Positions 13,186 to 25,200 of a DNA stretch of 64,000 nucleotides are shown here, one piece after another. The position numbers were made by a program, and so were the translations under genes. Position 1 is the stretch's first letter. The number at the start of each line of letters is the position of its first letter. Origin of the DNA: Paraglomus occultum. Its lineage: Eukaryota > Glomeromycota > Glomeromycetes > Paraglomerales > Paraglomeraceae. The notes under the pieces were generated by a model. That model was not told the DNA's origin. It saw only the letters and a program-made list of their open reading frames with translations, and ran no database searches. The DNA is taken from contig CAJVPJ010000010.1 in NCBI GenBank assembly GCA_910592205.1, positions 1-64,000 on the forward strand, given 5' to 3'.

Positions 13186-13898
13186 GACCGAATGTGTTTC
13201 CCCTTCCAACGGCCAAAATAGAGTTGCAAATTTAGAGTTCGAGTCCAAAATATTTTGAAAATTAGACTTGCCCTTTATGAAAAATGTGCCGATTTGATGG
13301 GGCAGGTGAATAGCAACAATTGTAAGCTTGACCTTAAAAGAAGGGTGGGGAGGAAAGGGGAAAAGAGAGAGAATCAATGACACTAAATTCGTTAAAAGTA
13401 TTAAACCTTGATCTCACGGTTGAACGAGAGAATGAGGCATTAAATCAATGGCACTAAAACATTGTATGCTCAGAGACGTGGCCAAGGCCGAATTTCTATA
13501 CCATCTTGCAATTCAACAAGCATTCAATTTCTACCAACCTGAACGTCGCTTCACTATACAAAATTAAATCGATGACAAGATGGTCATTTCGATTTGGCAA
13601 AATTTTTAATCACATGAACTAATTGCAATCAACCAATAATAATGTCAATATAAATACCGATACTATAACTAATACATACAACTTATCACGTGAATAATTT
13701 ATTAAATTTAGTATTATTATTATGAAAAAATCTTTTATACAATACAAAATATTGAATTACCTATTATTTGTACATACATAAACAAAACTCATGTAAATAT
13801 GATAAATATCCAAATCATAATGTCATGTCGTAATTCAAAGTTGTCTCAGATCCAACATGCGGAACAATGGATTTGATCTGGTGCGAATACTGCCAAGT

Positions 13899-14430
13899 TC
13901 AATTCAACAAAAAGTCAATTGACATGCGCGAAAGTTTGTTCAAGGTTCGTCTACGCAATCGACGGGATAGTTCGCTTCGACGCTTGTTATACCAAAAATT
14001 GCGTACTTGTAATTGGGTGCGTCCCAGCTTTTCAGCAATCTCGGTCCATTTGCCGCCGACTTTGTTGTACAAGTTTATAATTGCTTGTCCCTCAGCCTTG
14101 GTCAGAGGGCCATATTTAACTAGTAAAAAGATGAAGGTAAAAAAATTCCATCAGTGCGCCGTACGTCATGTCAACATGCAAATATGACAATCAAAGAAAA
14201 AACTAACTTCCTGGCTTAAGATGATTTATAAATCTAACAATTGATTGAATTGAACAATAAAACATCGACTGACTCGGGAAGCAAACGAATGTCTGATTGT
14301 GGCAACAAACACATAAAAATAATTACCTTTCGCGCGCTTGCTTATGATTACGCGTTGTCTTCATATTGTTAACAATATCCACCCATTTCGGGCCATGGAT
14401 CTTGTACAGCTTTATCAATTCTTTATCCTC
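13899..14430 (-). CDS. Small R2R3-type MYB protein, copy 3 (only inverted copy; first exon unresolved)
   Basis: The only array member on the minus strand. Supported exons in coding order: 14430-14327 (104 nt), 14233-14208 (26 nt), 14119-13899, giving 116 aa plus a short first exon. Repeat 1 reads EDKELIKLYKIHG, KWVDIVNNM and QARERFINHLKPG. Repeat 2 reads PLTKAEGQAIINLYNKVG, KWTEIAEKL and GRTQLQVRNFWYN. A basic stretch follows, and the protein ends RMSIDFLLN at the stop, the cleanest example of the shared terminal motif. The first exon should lie upstream (about 14.43-14.6 kb) and end in phase 0. A candidate ATG near 14554 gives MHR before a GTATTG donor, but other choices exist, so the start is open. 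Splice phases match the sister genes exactly. Confidence 0.87.
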
Positions 14431-14945
14431 CTGTTAACCAAGTAGAACGCTTAGGATCCGGTTATCGCTATCCCAACACACACACATGCTAGCTAGAAAC
14501 TAACAATCGACCAGTATATGCGAACCATTTACCGAAGGAGACCAATACTCGATGCATGAGACTTTTCTGCGAGAAACAGGCATGCGTGGCATCACCAAGT
14601 AAACGTAATATCGACTCGTTAGCAAACAAAAGCGCAAAGAGTGGATGGTTCTGGCAATTTAAGCTGGTACGTACCTCCTCTGCGGATACCGAAATTAAAG
14701 CTCGAGAATGTTCTTGCAATTTCCGGTCAAAAACATTATTAGATATTGATGTATATTAGGTATTCCATGTGACACTTGTATTCCAAATGTGACCAAGAGC
14801 GGGTCTGACCGGGGATATCGTATTATCTAGGACATTCTACAAACATCTAAACACACAAACAGTTTCCTGGGGCCATACGGTACAGTCAGTACAGAAGCGT
14901 CGGTATGACACACATCCATGCAGCCGCAGCAAATTATCCTTTACG

Positions 14946-14966
14946 CTAACCCTAACCCTAACCCTA
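14946..14966. repeat. Interstitial telomere-like (CCCTAA)n block
   Basis: Three and a half exact units of the C-rich strand of the TTAGGG telomere repeat, isolated between MYB copies 3 and 4 with no adjoining degenerate units. TTAGGG is the usual telomere repeat of filamentous fungi. Confidence 0.8.
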
Positions 14967-15824
14967 TCTCATCCATACAGAGAGAGTAGCACAGCATACA
15001 TGCAAAGGAAAAATACTGTACAGGCGTGTCACACTCAAGAGGCTATCACGAGCATCTCCCACATCTTTCTTCATTCTCCCATCTTTGTAAATAACGAGTT
15101 AACACTAGCGTGAATAATATTTGAGGTGGAAAAAAAAAGAGAGTGAAAGTTTCTTTACCATTTGGCGAAAAAGTGGACCAAGCAAAATTCTTTTCTCATG
15201 CACAAAGCAGGTTCGAATTGCCGATCCGATCTACATTGGTGGTTCTGCATTATGTCATCATTTGCGCTATTATCGTAGAGTGCGGTGAGTGAATTAAACA
15301 ATATTTCCCCACCTTTTCTACAACCAAATATTGTTTATCAGTAGCTTATATTAACATGATCTACAATATTTGATCATATGATAGCTAATGACAATTCTCA
15401 AACCGAAAAAAAAAATTTACATTAATGGGTCCTGCGCGATTATGTAGCTGTTGCAAGTACGCCCGCTTTCTCTCCAGACAAAGAACATACTTAAATGCTT
15501 GAACGGGAAAGCAATGGTTCTTTACAAGTATGGGGTTTATTCATTCTCACGACATGACAAAGTTTTTATTGTCAAATAAATTAATTATTAACGAGGTCAA
15601 GAATAAAGAATATTTATCCACGTATCATTAATCATTTGTCAGGACGTTCTTTTTTCTGTGGGAACAAGAAACTCATCACATGCACAGATGAATAGGAAAC
15701 GGATTCGTCAAGTTTGGCGATCGTCCCAAGCTGGCAATCGATCATATGAAAAAGGGCTTGGCTTTTTTCAGAGTCTTTTTCTTTTTTTAATTGGGGGAAA
15801 AAATATGCTGCTCGGATAAAAAGG

Positions 15825-15861
15825 TCTGCCTGCCTACCTGCCTGCCTACCTGCCTGCTTGC
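15825..15861. repeat. CTGCCTAC/CTGC microsatellite
   Basis: About four to five tandem copies of an 8-bp unit close to CTGCCTAC in non-coding DNA. It makes the Cys/Leu/Pro-rich short frame seen on the plus strand. Confidence 0.8.
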
Positions 15862-16403
15862 AGCAAACAGCTCAATTTCTTTATTGGGTAATCTCTTTAG
15901 ATTCCTTCTGAAACCTTTTCTCTCCACCCCCCTAATAATCACCCGCATGCATCGGAAATCTAAATTGGATGTATAACTTGCTTTACTTATCAGCCGCATC
16001 ATAAAGTGGGGAAGGGGAGAGAAAAATAACTTTATTTCCGTTAAAGGACATATGAGTCTGTATGTAAAGAACATCCTTTCAATGAATTCTAATTGGGCAT
16101 TTTATATTCGAGTCGTTTTTCATTGGCACAAAAGACGAGAAAAAAAAAACCTTACGAAATCGTTACCAGCAGCAAGTGCGTAAGCTGTCTAAGCCATATG
16201 CGAGCCTAAATAAAACGTATATTTAACCATACTATTGAATGAGTCTCGTGTGTAGATATCGTGTATATATATATACACACAACCCAATTCAAATCTCGAC
16301 TCTTCAGACATTCTCCCAAACTAAAAGCGTTCAATGATTTTATGATATCAAAGAATAATCCCCTCCAACCAAGAACTTTTGTTGTTACCCTCATTGTAAC
16401 GAC

Positions 16404-17097
16404 ATGCCTAGGAGGAAGTATTGGACGCCTTCTGTACGTGAAAAAAAATAAAATTTTTTTAGAGTTTTCCATATTCTCTCTTGTATAAACATTGCCATAT
16501 TCAGCAATGTAGTACAGCCTGAGCGCCTTTAAACTCGTATTGAATGATTAAATTTGTTACAGCAAGACTATCAATTGAGAGAATTTGTTGAAACTCACGG
16601 CCCACGTTGGGGAGATATTGCGCGGGTTATTGGCAATAATACGACGGGGAAGCAATGTCGTGAGAGGTTGGATTAACGAAATTAATTTAGCAAACTTTAT
16701 TATTTTTTTTAAAGACACGCAAGTTGTGAATATAAAAATAAAACAATGTCTGTTTCAATCCAATTAAAATATTTTTTAGGTACAGAAATCATCTGGATAG
16801 GAAAAGTAAGTGAAATAAATGTATGCCGTCAACTCTTTTTTTTGTATGCTAAAAATCTTGTCTCTAATCTTTTTTTAACTTGCAGTAAACCATTCGAAAT
16901 TAACATTGTTGGAGCAAGCCGAGATCTACCGGTTATACGAAAAGCATGGATCAAAGTGGGCATTAATTGCTGCACAACTCCCGGGAAGAACTTCGTTACA
17001 AGTCCGTAACTTTTATTACAATGTTCGTCGTATAGCCAAACGTCGTGATCCGGCAAGAAAGATGTCGGTATCTTACATCTGCGGGAAACCGCAGTAG
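16404..17097 (+). CDS. Small R2R3-type MYB protein, copy 4
   Basis: A 123-aa two-repeat MYB protein. Exons: 16404-16433, 16563-16666, 16780-16805 (26 nt), 16886-17097. Exon 1 encodes MPRRKYWTPS, with the first repeat Trp followed by Thr as in canonical MYB repeats. Repeat 1 continues QDYQLREFVETHG, RWGDIARVI and then GKQCRERYRNHLD, nearly identical to the helix-3 motif GKQCRERWHNHLN of animal c-Myb repeat 2 (family knowledge). Repeat 2 reads KLTLLEQAEIYRLYEKHG, KWALIAAQL and GRTSLQVRNFYYN. The tail is basic and ends KMSVSYICGKPQ, a diverged form of the terminal motif. This copy is closest to the ancestral MYB sequence and is the best anchor for naming the family. Confidence 0.92.
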
Positions 17098-19474
17098 ACA
17101 TTTTTCTCGTAACTTCGTGACTCTTCGTTGAACTTCGAATACACTCGTTTAATCGCAACCCCTCCTTTTTCTTAACTATCCCAAATCCATAGTGTTATTT
17201 CATTATGGCACAAAATTACCTACCGTTTATAAGATTTTTTAATATGTGTTAATTTATATGCTAAGTTTTTAAGTATGGCAATCAACATTAAAAACCCGGG
17301 ACCGTAAAATATGTACCTTTAACTGAAAGTCCCGTGATGACCCAGTTAGAGTTGAAGGGAGAAGAAGGGGGGTAGGGGTGTGTGTGTGTGCGTGTGTGTG
17401 ATGGAGGAATATTTCTCATGCAGGTGAATGGGCCAATTCCTGACTCGGTATATAATCGGTATTCAACTCAATAGTCACTTCCATATTAGATCATTGTTTA
17501 TAACAGGACAAACGCCCATCATAGGATTTCGGATCAATGCACTGACATCTCCCCCCGTTCGCTTTATGCACATATTCCCCACTTTGGTATATTGTATTAT
17601 AATGAAAACCAGGTTTTGTTTTCACTATTGTTGTCTCAAAATAGATCAAGTTTTCAGGAAACCCATCCCAGGCTTGTGCGACTAATAATCTCTTGCTTTT
17701 AAAACGAATTTAACCTTTCAATCAAGCAAATAACAATCAGTAACAATCACTAACATTTCAAAGCAGACAATCATTCAAATTTCAGACCATTTACTCACTC
17801 TTTTGATCGGTATCATTACTCCGAGCATCATATCACAGATGATGCACGACTTGTTCTTGTGAACGTCAAAGTGTGCTTAAACTTGATAATGTTGAATACT
17901 GTTTAGAAATAAAATGATGTTAACACAGATGCTATTATTCGTAAAACAAACTACTATTTCAGACAGGGTCTCACTACTGACCGTACAACTTGTTTCGCTT
18001 TCCGGGATGTTGACATTTGTCAATCTATTGTCGATTGATTGAATTAGTCTTTACGCATCTGTCATGAATCAAAACGACTTGACGAGGCCTTCTTACTTTC
18101 TATGACTCACTTGCTACGATAGAGAGACATTTATAACCGGCGTAGTTAAGGATGCCGTTTGCCCTTGTCTACTGATTTGCTTCCCAAGAACAATCCATAT
18201 GATACCAATCTTTGATTAGAACACAATCCTTCATCCAAAGTTCCATTTTTCAAAGAAGCCGAACAACATTCTAGTTGCCCTTCTAGATTTAGAATCTCAT
18301 ATTCCCTTGAGAGGCTATGCAAATACAATAGATTTCCTACATGGTTTCCTGTCAAACAAGCGGAAAAACATCAACTTACGGTATCCGTGATTCAAACTCA
18401 CAGATTTAGAGCAAACGACTGCAAAAAGGTATCTTATAAGGGTGACGGTGACGGTACTGATAATGGCATCTGAATGAAAGTCTCACCTTACTGCATGAAA
18501 AAGACCACAAACGCAATGAAAGAAAAGCAATGAGATAATTGAACAAGGCATATGCTTATTTAAACTGTGTGCTAACACTCCGTTAACGGTCCCGCACCAT
18601 GGATAGGCAGGGTTCCGATGGATAAGAACAGGGTTCGAGTCAGGAAAAAAAGAAAAAAGGTAATATTGTTATCAACAATGAGATAGCTACATATCTTTTA
18701 GCAATTCCCTTTTTGTCAGCACCCGTTGCCCTAAAACACGCGATTACTAATGATAAGACGGGTAGATGCATAACTATTGTCATTTCTTGAATACTCGGCG
18801 TATTGGGTACAAAGGGGCGCAACTGTGTCTCAGGGCTTGGATAAGCTCGCGAGAAGATAATCATGCTAAATTTGTTCTCAAATGGTACCCTGTAATTGAC
18901 GAACATTACCCTCTTTATCGTTGATGCATGAAAATGAAGATAGAAAATAATCAGGTGCATGATCTAACAATACATTTTTGATTATCTCGATAATGATTCT
19001 TTCCTAATGAGAATTAACATTTGACGATTCTTCACATGGGTTTAACATTATTTTAGTATTCGACAATGACGCAGAAACTTGTGATTGCTGCCGAGTAGAT
19101 TGTTTTAACACAATAGCAAGGGGAAACCCTATTCAGCGATAACTCTATTCTTTGAATTGTCACAAACGTGTGAATTTACTCAAGCCACAAATAACTGCAT
19201 GAACATCATTGGGTAGTGTATAGTCGACGAGGGGGAGAGTCTAGCCAACTTTTTTGAGAGACGAGATTTTGGAATACTTTCTTGAAAGATGCAATTGGGT
19301 GAAATTCTGCAACATCCCCCATTGTTACCGGAGATGCTGAAGATCTCAATGAAACACAAATTACAATGTATAAACAAGACTTATAAAGAAACGTATTATA
19401 AAACACATGTCATGGGTTATCACATAAAAGACACCCCTACACACAAGTCGCTAGCATACAAGTAAGACTCAATT
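17098..19474. other. Intergenic, MYB copy 4 to copy 5
   Basis: About 2.4 kb with no supportable gene; it includes a short TG dinucleotide run near 17379-17401. Frames on both strands are under 110 codons and unrelated to any family I know. Confidence 0.5.
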
Positions 19475-20142
19475 ATGTCCGACATTGCGAGCGCAGAAAG
19501 CCAATGGACCGAGCAGGTTAGAAAAAACTTTTGTGAATCGTTGGCCCCAACGCCGATTGTCGATTGGTGTAATTAATCATATGGTCCACTGAAAACGCAT
19601 AGCGAACATTTATGCTTATCGAGATGGCGGGGGAAAAAAAAAACAATTGGAAGGAGATAGGGAGAGCGATTGGTATTAATCCTAAAGCTTGTAGGGACAA
19701 GTGAGTATTCATTGATAAAGGGTTTCAACACAAATAGTTATATAAATCTGATTATTGTGTTTTTGTTAGGTATGTCTACTGCTTAGATCCCAACAGTAAG
19801 TAATTTCATTGCGGCTGAATTATCTGCAAGTGGCGATGAATTTGCTAAAACTTTTTAATCCCTTGTTTGTTTGTTTTTTGTTTACTAGTCAATCACGAAC
19901 CCCTTTCGATTTCCGAAAAACAGCTCATCGTACAATATCAAATGGAGCATGGGAATAAGTGGGCCTACATTGCCGCTCTTTTGAATAATCGGAGGAACGA
20001 CCGGCAAGTTCGCAATTTTTGGTATTCCGAGCGGCGGAAGCAGCGCGGAAACCAAAGTAACGAGCGTCCCGAACGGCCGCGTCACCATCAGGCATCGTTC
20101 AATCCAATGTCTATTCAGAACCTCCTGAACCCGAAAACATGA
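19475..20142 (+). CDS. Small R2R3-type MYB protein, copy 5 (diverged repeat 1)
   Basis: A 139-aa two-repeat MYB protein. Exons: 19475-19516, 19603-19700 (98 nt), 19770-19795 (26 nt), 19889-20142. Exon 1 encodes MSDIASAESQWTEQ. Repeat 1 is shortened and diverged: the acidic Glu-Asp start is lost (RTFMLIEMAG), the core is NNWKEIGRAIG, and helix 3 reads ACRDKYVYCLDPN instead of the usual RER-Y-x-N-H-L. Repeat 2 reads PLSISEKQLIVQYQMEHG, KWAYIAALL and NDRQVRNFWYS, with an altered loop (NNRRNDR) in place of GRTSL. The tail is strongly basic and ends NPMSIQNLLNPKT, keeping the shared motif. DNA contacts probably differ from the other copies (inference). The reading frame is intact. Confidence 0.88.
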
Positions 20143-21568
20143 TAACGACCAACCGTCCTCGGCTTCATCTCGAAATATTTTACGCTCGCAATCAATGTAC
20201 AGTATATCATCCAACAACACACAACCTATTTAATGCCGACTTGACACCCAGCCAAGTCACCTTAAGCCGGGGGTAATTTTAATACCCTTGGCGAAACAAC
20301 TTATGACATTCTCACGTGATATGATAGTCGGTCCATTGCTCTTTCTTTCATCTCTTTTATTTTATTTTATTTGTTTACTGTAAATATTTGTCGGGCTTCT
20401 GCTCTGAGGGAGGGGGAGGAGTTCTGCTATCTGGCCAACAATAAACAAAAAAAAATAAAATAAATAAGGCACTTATTCTTATGTAATTACTATCTCAATC
20501 TTGTCCTATTGGTGCTCTTTGGAAATGGCATTAACGTTCACATTTAGTATTTGGGGGAGCATTTCTCTTGATATCAATGTTAATACTTTATCGAGTTATC
20601 AATAGTTCTTTTGCTTTGTCTTGTTCTCAAGCCTTGTCACTCTTTTTATTTTGTATGTGTATAAATTACATTCTTGATATCTTTCTGGGTTCCGAAACTC
20701 TGAAATAAATCCATCGGTCACGAGGAAATACAAATATTTGTCAAACATGTACAAGTACAAAATGTTATTCCCGCTTTACCGCATTAACCCGCAGCTAAAA
20801 GTGGGGGAAGAAGGTGGGGGAAGAAGGTGGGGGAAGGGAAAAGCGGGGGAGGCAAACTAAGATGGGGTGGTGCATGCAGGTGTTAGTATCGGTATTGCAA
20901 GATACATAGATAGACATAGATTGACAGATAGATAACAGATGTATTACGTCACAACAATGGTTATTACATTCATCACACATCTCGTTGCAGTCCCATTTTA
21001 TTGCCCCTTTGGTCCAAAGGCGTTACAATAAATGGGTTTTCTACCCCTTGTACTTTTGCTGGAAACTCAATTTATCCAAAGGAAAAAAGTTGAATTTTTT
21101 TTCCGATTTGACAGTATTGCGGAATAAATATAGGTGGTCTGTTTCACCATGTTTCGAAAACAATGATCCGTTTCCTTATAACTATTAATGTATTTTGTTA
21201 ACATTTCTTTAAACGAAATGAATGCACTCGTCGACTGACTTGGAAAGAAAGCAGTATCAGCTGTGCTACCATAAAATGTGCAAAATGTGTTATATAGAGT
21301 CATTTGCGGCCGTTATTGATTCAAGGTTTGAATCTCAATACGTGGCAAAGGATCCACAAATTACTAAAGTGACGTTTCAATGACTGTCAACTTTGGACCA
21401 GGTTGTATAATATAAATAACCTAGTGTCCACAATCATTACGATCAACATCGCCTACCTATCCTCAACAACCTCCGTTCTCAGATAAACTGACATTTTGTT
21501 TCCTTCCTGACTTTGGATTATTATTATTATTATTATTATTACGGTCTTCTTTTACTTATTGATTGGAC
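20143..21568. other. Intergenic, MYB copy 5 to copy 6
   Basis: About 1.4 kb without a supportable gene. It includes a GTGGGGGAAGAAG triplicate (about 20802-20838) and an ATT run near 21519-21540, upstream of the copy 6 start. Confidence 0.5.
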
Positions 21569-22203
21569 ATGCGTTGGACATCCCAGGTACTTGACCTTAA
21601 ATATGATCTAAACGGCACTTTTTTAAAAGGCGTTCGGATGCGTTAACCTCTGCCCCTTTCTTGTACAGGAGGATAAGGAGTTGTTGAAACATTACGAGAC
21701 GCATGGTCCTCAATGGCAGAAGATTTCTTGTATGTCGAAACCCCATCGTTCACCAAAGTCAGTTAGGCAACGGTGAGTTTAAAATGTGTATACTATATAT
21801 AATTTTATCAAAACTTGCAAAGTGTACTAACGCTCTCTTTCTTTTTCCAAAACATGTCTACTTTAGTTATTTATTTCATTTATGTCCCGGAAGTAAGTAC
21901 ATACACACATAGAGCACATGCTAACCGATAATAGCCATGATGAAACCGACAGATACAAATCACTTTTTTCACATTCGTTATTTAAACCCTCGTTTGTTTT
22001 TCTTTTCTACAACAGTTAATACAAAACCTCTTACGATCGCAGAGCGTCAAAAAATAATCACACTGAGCAAGGAATATGGTCACCAATGGTCAAAAATAGC
22101 AAAGGCGTTGGAAGGAAGAACGTCACTACAAGTGAAAAACTTCTGGCATAACAGCCATCGTAACCAACCGGAAAAAATGTCAATTGACTACATCGTTAAT
22201 TGA
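21569..22203 (+). CDS. Small R2R3-type MYB protein, copy 6 (shortest)
   Basis: At 111 aa, the shortest complete member and almost entirely DNA-binding domain. Exons: 21569-21586 (MRWTSQ), 21669-21772, 21867-21892 (26 nt), 22016-22203. Repeat 1 reads EDKELLKHYETHG, QWQKISCM and SVRQRYLFHLCPG. Repeat 2 reads PLTIAERQKIITLSKEYG, QWSKIAKAL and GRTSLQVKNFWHN. Fewer than 20 residues follow, ending KMSIDYIVN directly before the stop. With no room for a separate activation domain, the protein probably acts as a repressor, a competitor or through a partner recruited by the terminal motif (inference). Confidence 0.92.
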
Positions 22204-25200
22204 TAACGTCTTTTAGCGCGCAAAAAACGACGACAAAAACCTTTTTGATCAAACACTTCGCCTTTTCTGTCCTTTTTTTTTTTCGCCAAGTCAATTTGTA
22301 ATTACAGTATAACTCCTCCCTCTCCTTTCTCCCCTTCTTCCAATAATTAAGCTAATCTCATAATTTGCAATATGAATCGTTATTCGCTTGAATGTAAAAG
22401 TTTCGATTTCGACAAATAATAAGATCGCACAATTCGTATAATTCGCAGAATTTCGCACCGCACTTACCATACAAATTCTACAAAAGAATAAATTTTCGTA
22501 AAACAATAGCACATCGGTAACTTAATTACATGCAAGTAACCTGCATGTGAGACGTTTCGTATTCGTGTCATTATTTCTTTTTGGGATAGACTGTTTATTG
22601 TTCGTAATTTCATTGCTAACCTAACTCGGATATGGCTCCAGTTTTTCGGATTTTTTCCCCCCTCGCCCCCGCCAAGAGCAGTCGTTATTAAAGCATCATG
22701 TGACTACAACTGACAAGCATCGTTAAAACAATAACCTTTGGCATGAACGCCCTTGTCATCGGCTCATGCGACAAATCGACAAGCGATACAATTAAAATTT
22801 TCTTTTGGTTCTTAAACCCATATTTATATTTTGATGTGATACATACTCATTAGCACATGTAAATTCTGCAATGATACATTGATGTGAACTAATCAATCCA
22901 TCTATGTATCAAAAGAGGTGTTGGATAGTTGGTTCAGACAGTTTGACAAAAAGTATGTAAAGTGCAAAGAGTTTTAAATAAGTATCGTGATACGTCCGTT
23001 AGTTTGTTCACCTATATCAAAATACAAACAGCAATGATAATTAGTCGTTCAGGCAAAAGTACCAAAACAGTAGCCAACTACCGGATTAGTATGCGATTAT
23101 ATTTCTTGTGCTAGTGATGGTGGCAACCTCAAAGCTGAATATGTTAATAATATACTAATATTGCTTTACAAGTAATCGGTAACTGAGATTCTGTTCCGTC
23201 GACGTTAACATGTGATAATAATATTTGTTAAAACGTATCAGTGGTATGTATTTACAGAGACATTTTTCTCACAGCGCCATCGCGTGCGTCGAATTGGTAG
23301 CGAGTCTCAGACGTCGATATGTAATTTTTCATCCAGAGTATATTATTCTCCTATAGTAATATCGAGAGTCTAGTAGCATAAAAAGTTGGCCTATGAAATG
23401 ATTTTCTGCTCCTAATAAATTTGCAACTCGTTGATGCACAGTGTTAATAGTAATTATAAGTTGTTTCATATTCGATATATATGTCTGTCAAAAATAGCTT
23501 ATAAGGCTTGTAAAATAAACGTTATCAATATTGGTTAATTTATCTTATTGTAATTGGTATCTATGATTCGTTTATCGTGTCGATTACTGTACTTGATCAC
23601 ATCACATCATCTCTGACAAGTCTTACAAGCTAACACTGCAGAATGGATGGATGCCTGACAATGTCGGCGATTGTTCATTACTAACAGACTTGACGGGTCT
23701 TTTCTATAAAAATCCCGACAAAAGAGACGTGGTGTTCTTTTAAGTAAAACTTGGATCGAACTGAGTAGCTACTAATTCTCTAATTAATAGCGCTTCTTAT
23801 TATACAAACAGCAAATTAGACACCGCTGAGCTGTCTGTTAAAAAATTAACCTTACACAAACATTTAATATTTCTCTAGATGATAGCGTAGACGCACTTTT
23901 GTACATAGCGGACGTTTTGACAACTATTAGTATAAGCAACGTGACAAAATCCGGTGCTATGAAAGCATGATTCAAACAACTTTAATAAACTTGCGCAATG
24001 TCGAGCCACTCAGAAAGTTAGCATAACACTCGGGCAGCTTGAAAAATTGCAAAGTTCCAGTAATTCCATTTGAGAAAAGAAAAGAAACTTGCAAATGCTG
24101 TTTGTCTGATTTTATTTTTAGAAAAATGTAAAAATTTGTATTTTGCCAGATTGATAAACTCATGTATTCCATATTCAACTATTTTAATTTGTATATGTTG
24201 TATCTTAGTTGGAGAGCTGTCTCAGTTTTGTAATAAATCAGTGCTTGTTTCTAATTAATTATTTTATTATATCTCAATGAGCATAACTAGCGTTTTAGAA
24301 AATATTCCTTTTTACATACATACAACGGCACTTATAAAGACTTGCCAAATTATCAAAGAACAACAAAGTACCATGTAAGCATTCAGCAAAACATATTGGT
24401 ACAAATTTTACAGAACATATGAGGGAACATTTTCACTTGTATCCCAAAAAATTTTAAGTTTTTCGATTAAGCGTTGATGATAGAGAACACTTTGTTTTTT
24501 CATTATTAGCGATAAACTCGTCAAATCCTCCTTTCTTTGCTTCTTTTTCTATCCTTGTAAGTGGGGTAGAAAGGATACTTATGCCCGCCAATGTATATAC
24601 CTCTCTACATTTACGATCACTGGTTTCAGCAGACCGCCTGGCGTAACTGTAGAGGGAGACGACTGTAATAGAATTTACGTAATTAACTGGTGGACTCTCT
24701 ATAAGATTATCTAGAGTGATTTAATTATTTTTAATATTTTAATCAATAACTCCACAAATGTCTGTATTCAAATAATTTTACCTTGAGATATATTTATACG
24801 ATATCCAATTTTGGCTATAACATTCAAAGTTTGTATATTGAAATCAAATTTTGTATTTTGTTTCTACACTATTAACATGCATTTGTTCTTGCCCGAATCG
24901 CAATTTGGACCGCTGTAAAATGGATCAACTACTCCCTGGCCTATTTCAAAATTTTGCTGATATTCGAATTACACAAATTTCATGTGATGCACTAAAAATG
25001 TATTATAGTAGCTAAGACGTGGGTTATACAATTCGTAATGTTAGTTTTGTTGATATAATCGCTAACATGGCTATCTATGATAAAAATAGAGTGATACCTA
25101 ATATTGATTGTACATCCGACACGAAATCCCTCGCAAGCGTCTGCGCTACAATCTCGCAAATTTTATTTTGGAAAAGTTTGTGTTTGAACATCTGTGGGTA

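Larger units (their letters stand above)
10736..13898. other. Intergenic, MYB copy 2 to copy 3
   Basis: About 3.2 kb with no convincing gene on either strand. It contains a CCTTCC tract (12193-12270), a GGTGG-rich tract (13099-13185) and A/T-rich stretches. Minus-strand Pro/His-rich frames near 13.0-13.4 kb come from the GGTGG tract. Confidence 0.55.
14431..16403. other. Intergenic, MYB copy 3 to copy 4
   Basis: About 2 kb between two divergently oriented MYB genes; it must hold both promoters and the unresolved first exon of copy 3. It contains an interstitial telomere-like block (14946-14966) and a CCTGCCTA microsatellite (15825-15861). I see no other coding exon. Confidence 0.5.

Noticed and set aside
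14556-14759. Possible additional MYB exon upstream of copy 3
   Set aside because: Translation on both strands shows no MYB helix pattern; only the short first exon of copy 3 is expected in this area.
15190-15290. Short plus-strand frame with a GTGAGT donor-like end, considered as another MYB exon
   Set aside because: The frame (RIADPIYIGGSALCHHLRYY) lacks the Trp spacing and R-E-R-Y helix; it does not fit the array's exon plan.
18600-18645. GGTTCGAGTC resembling a tRNA T-arm
   Set aside because: No matching acceptor stem, D-arm or anticodon arm at the required distance.
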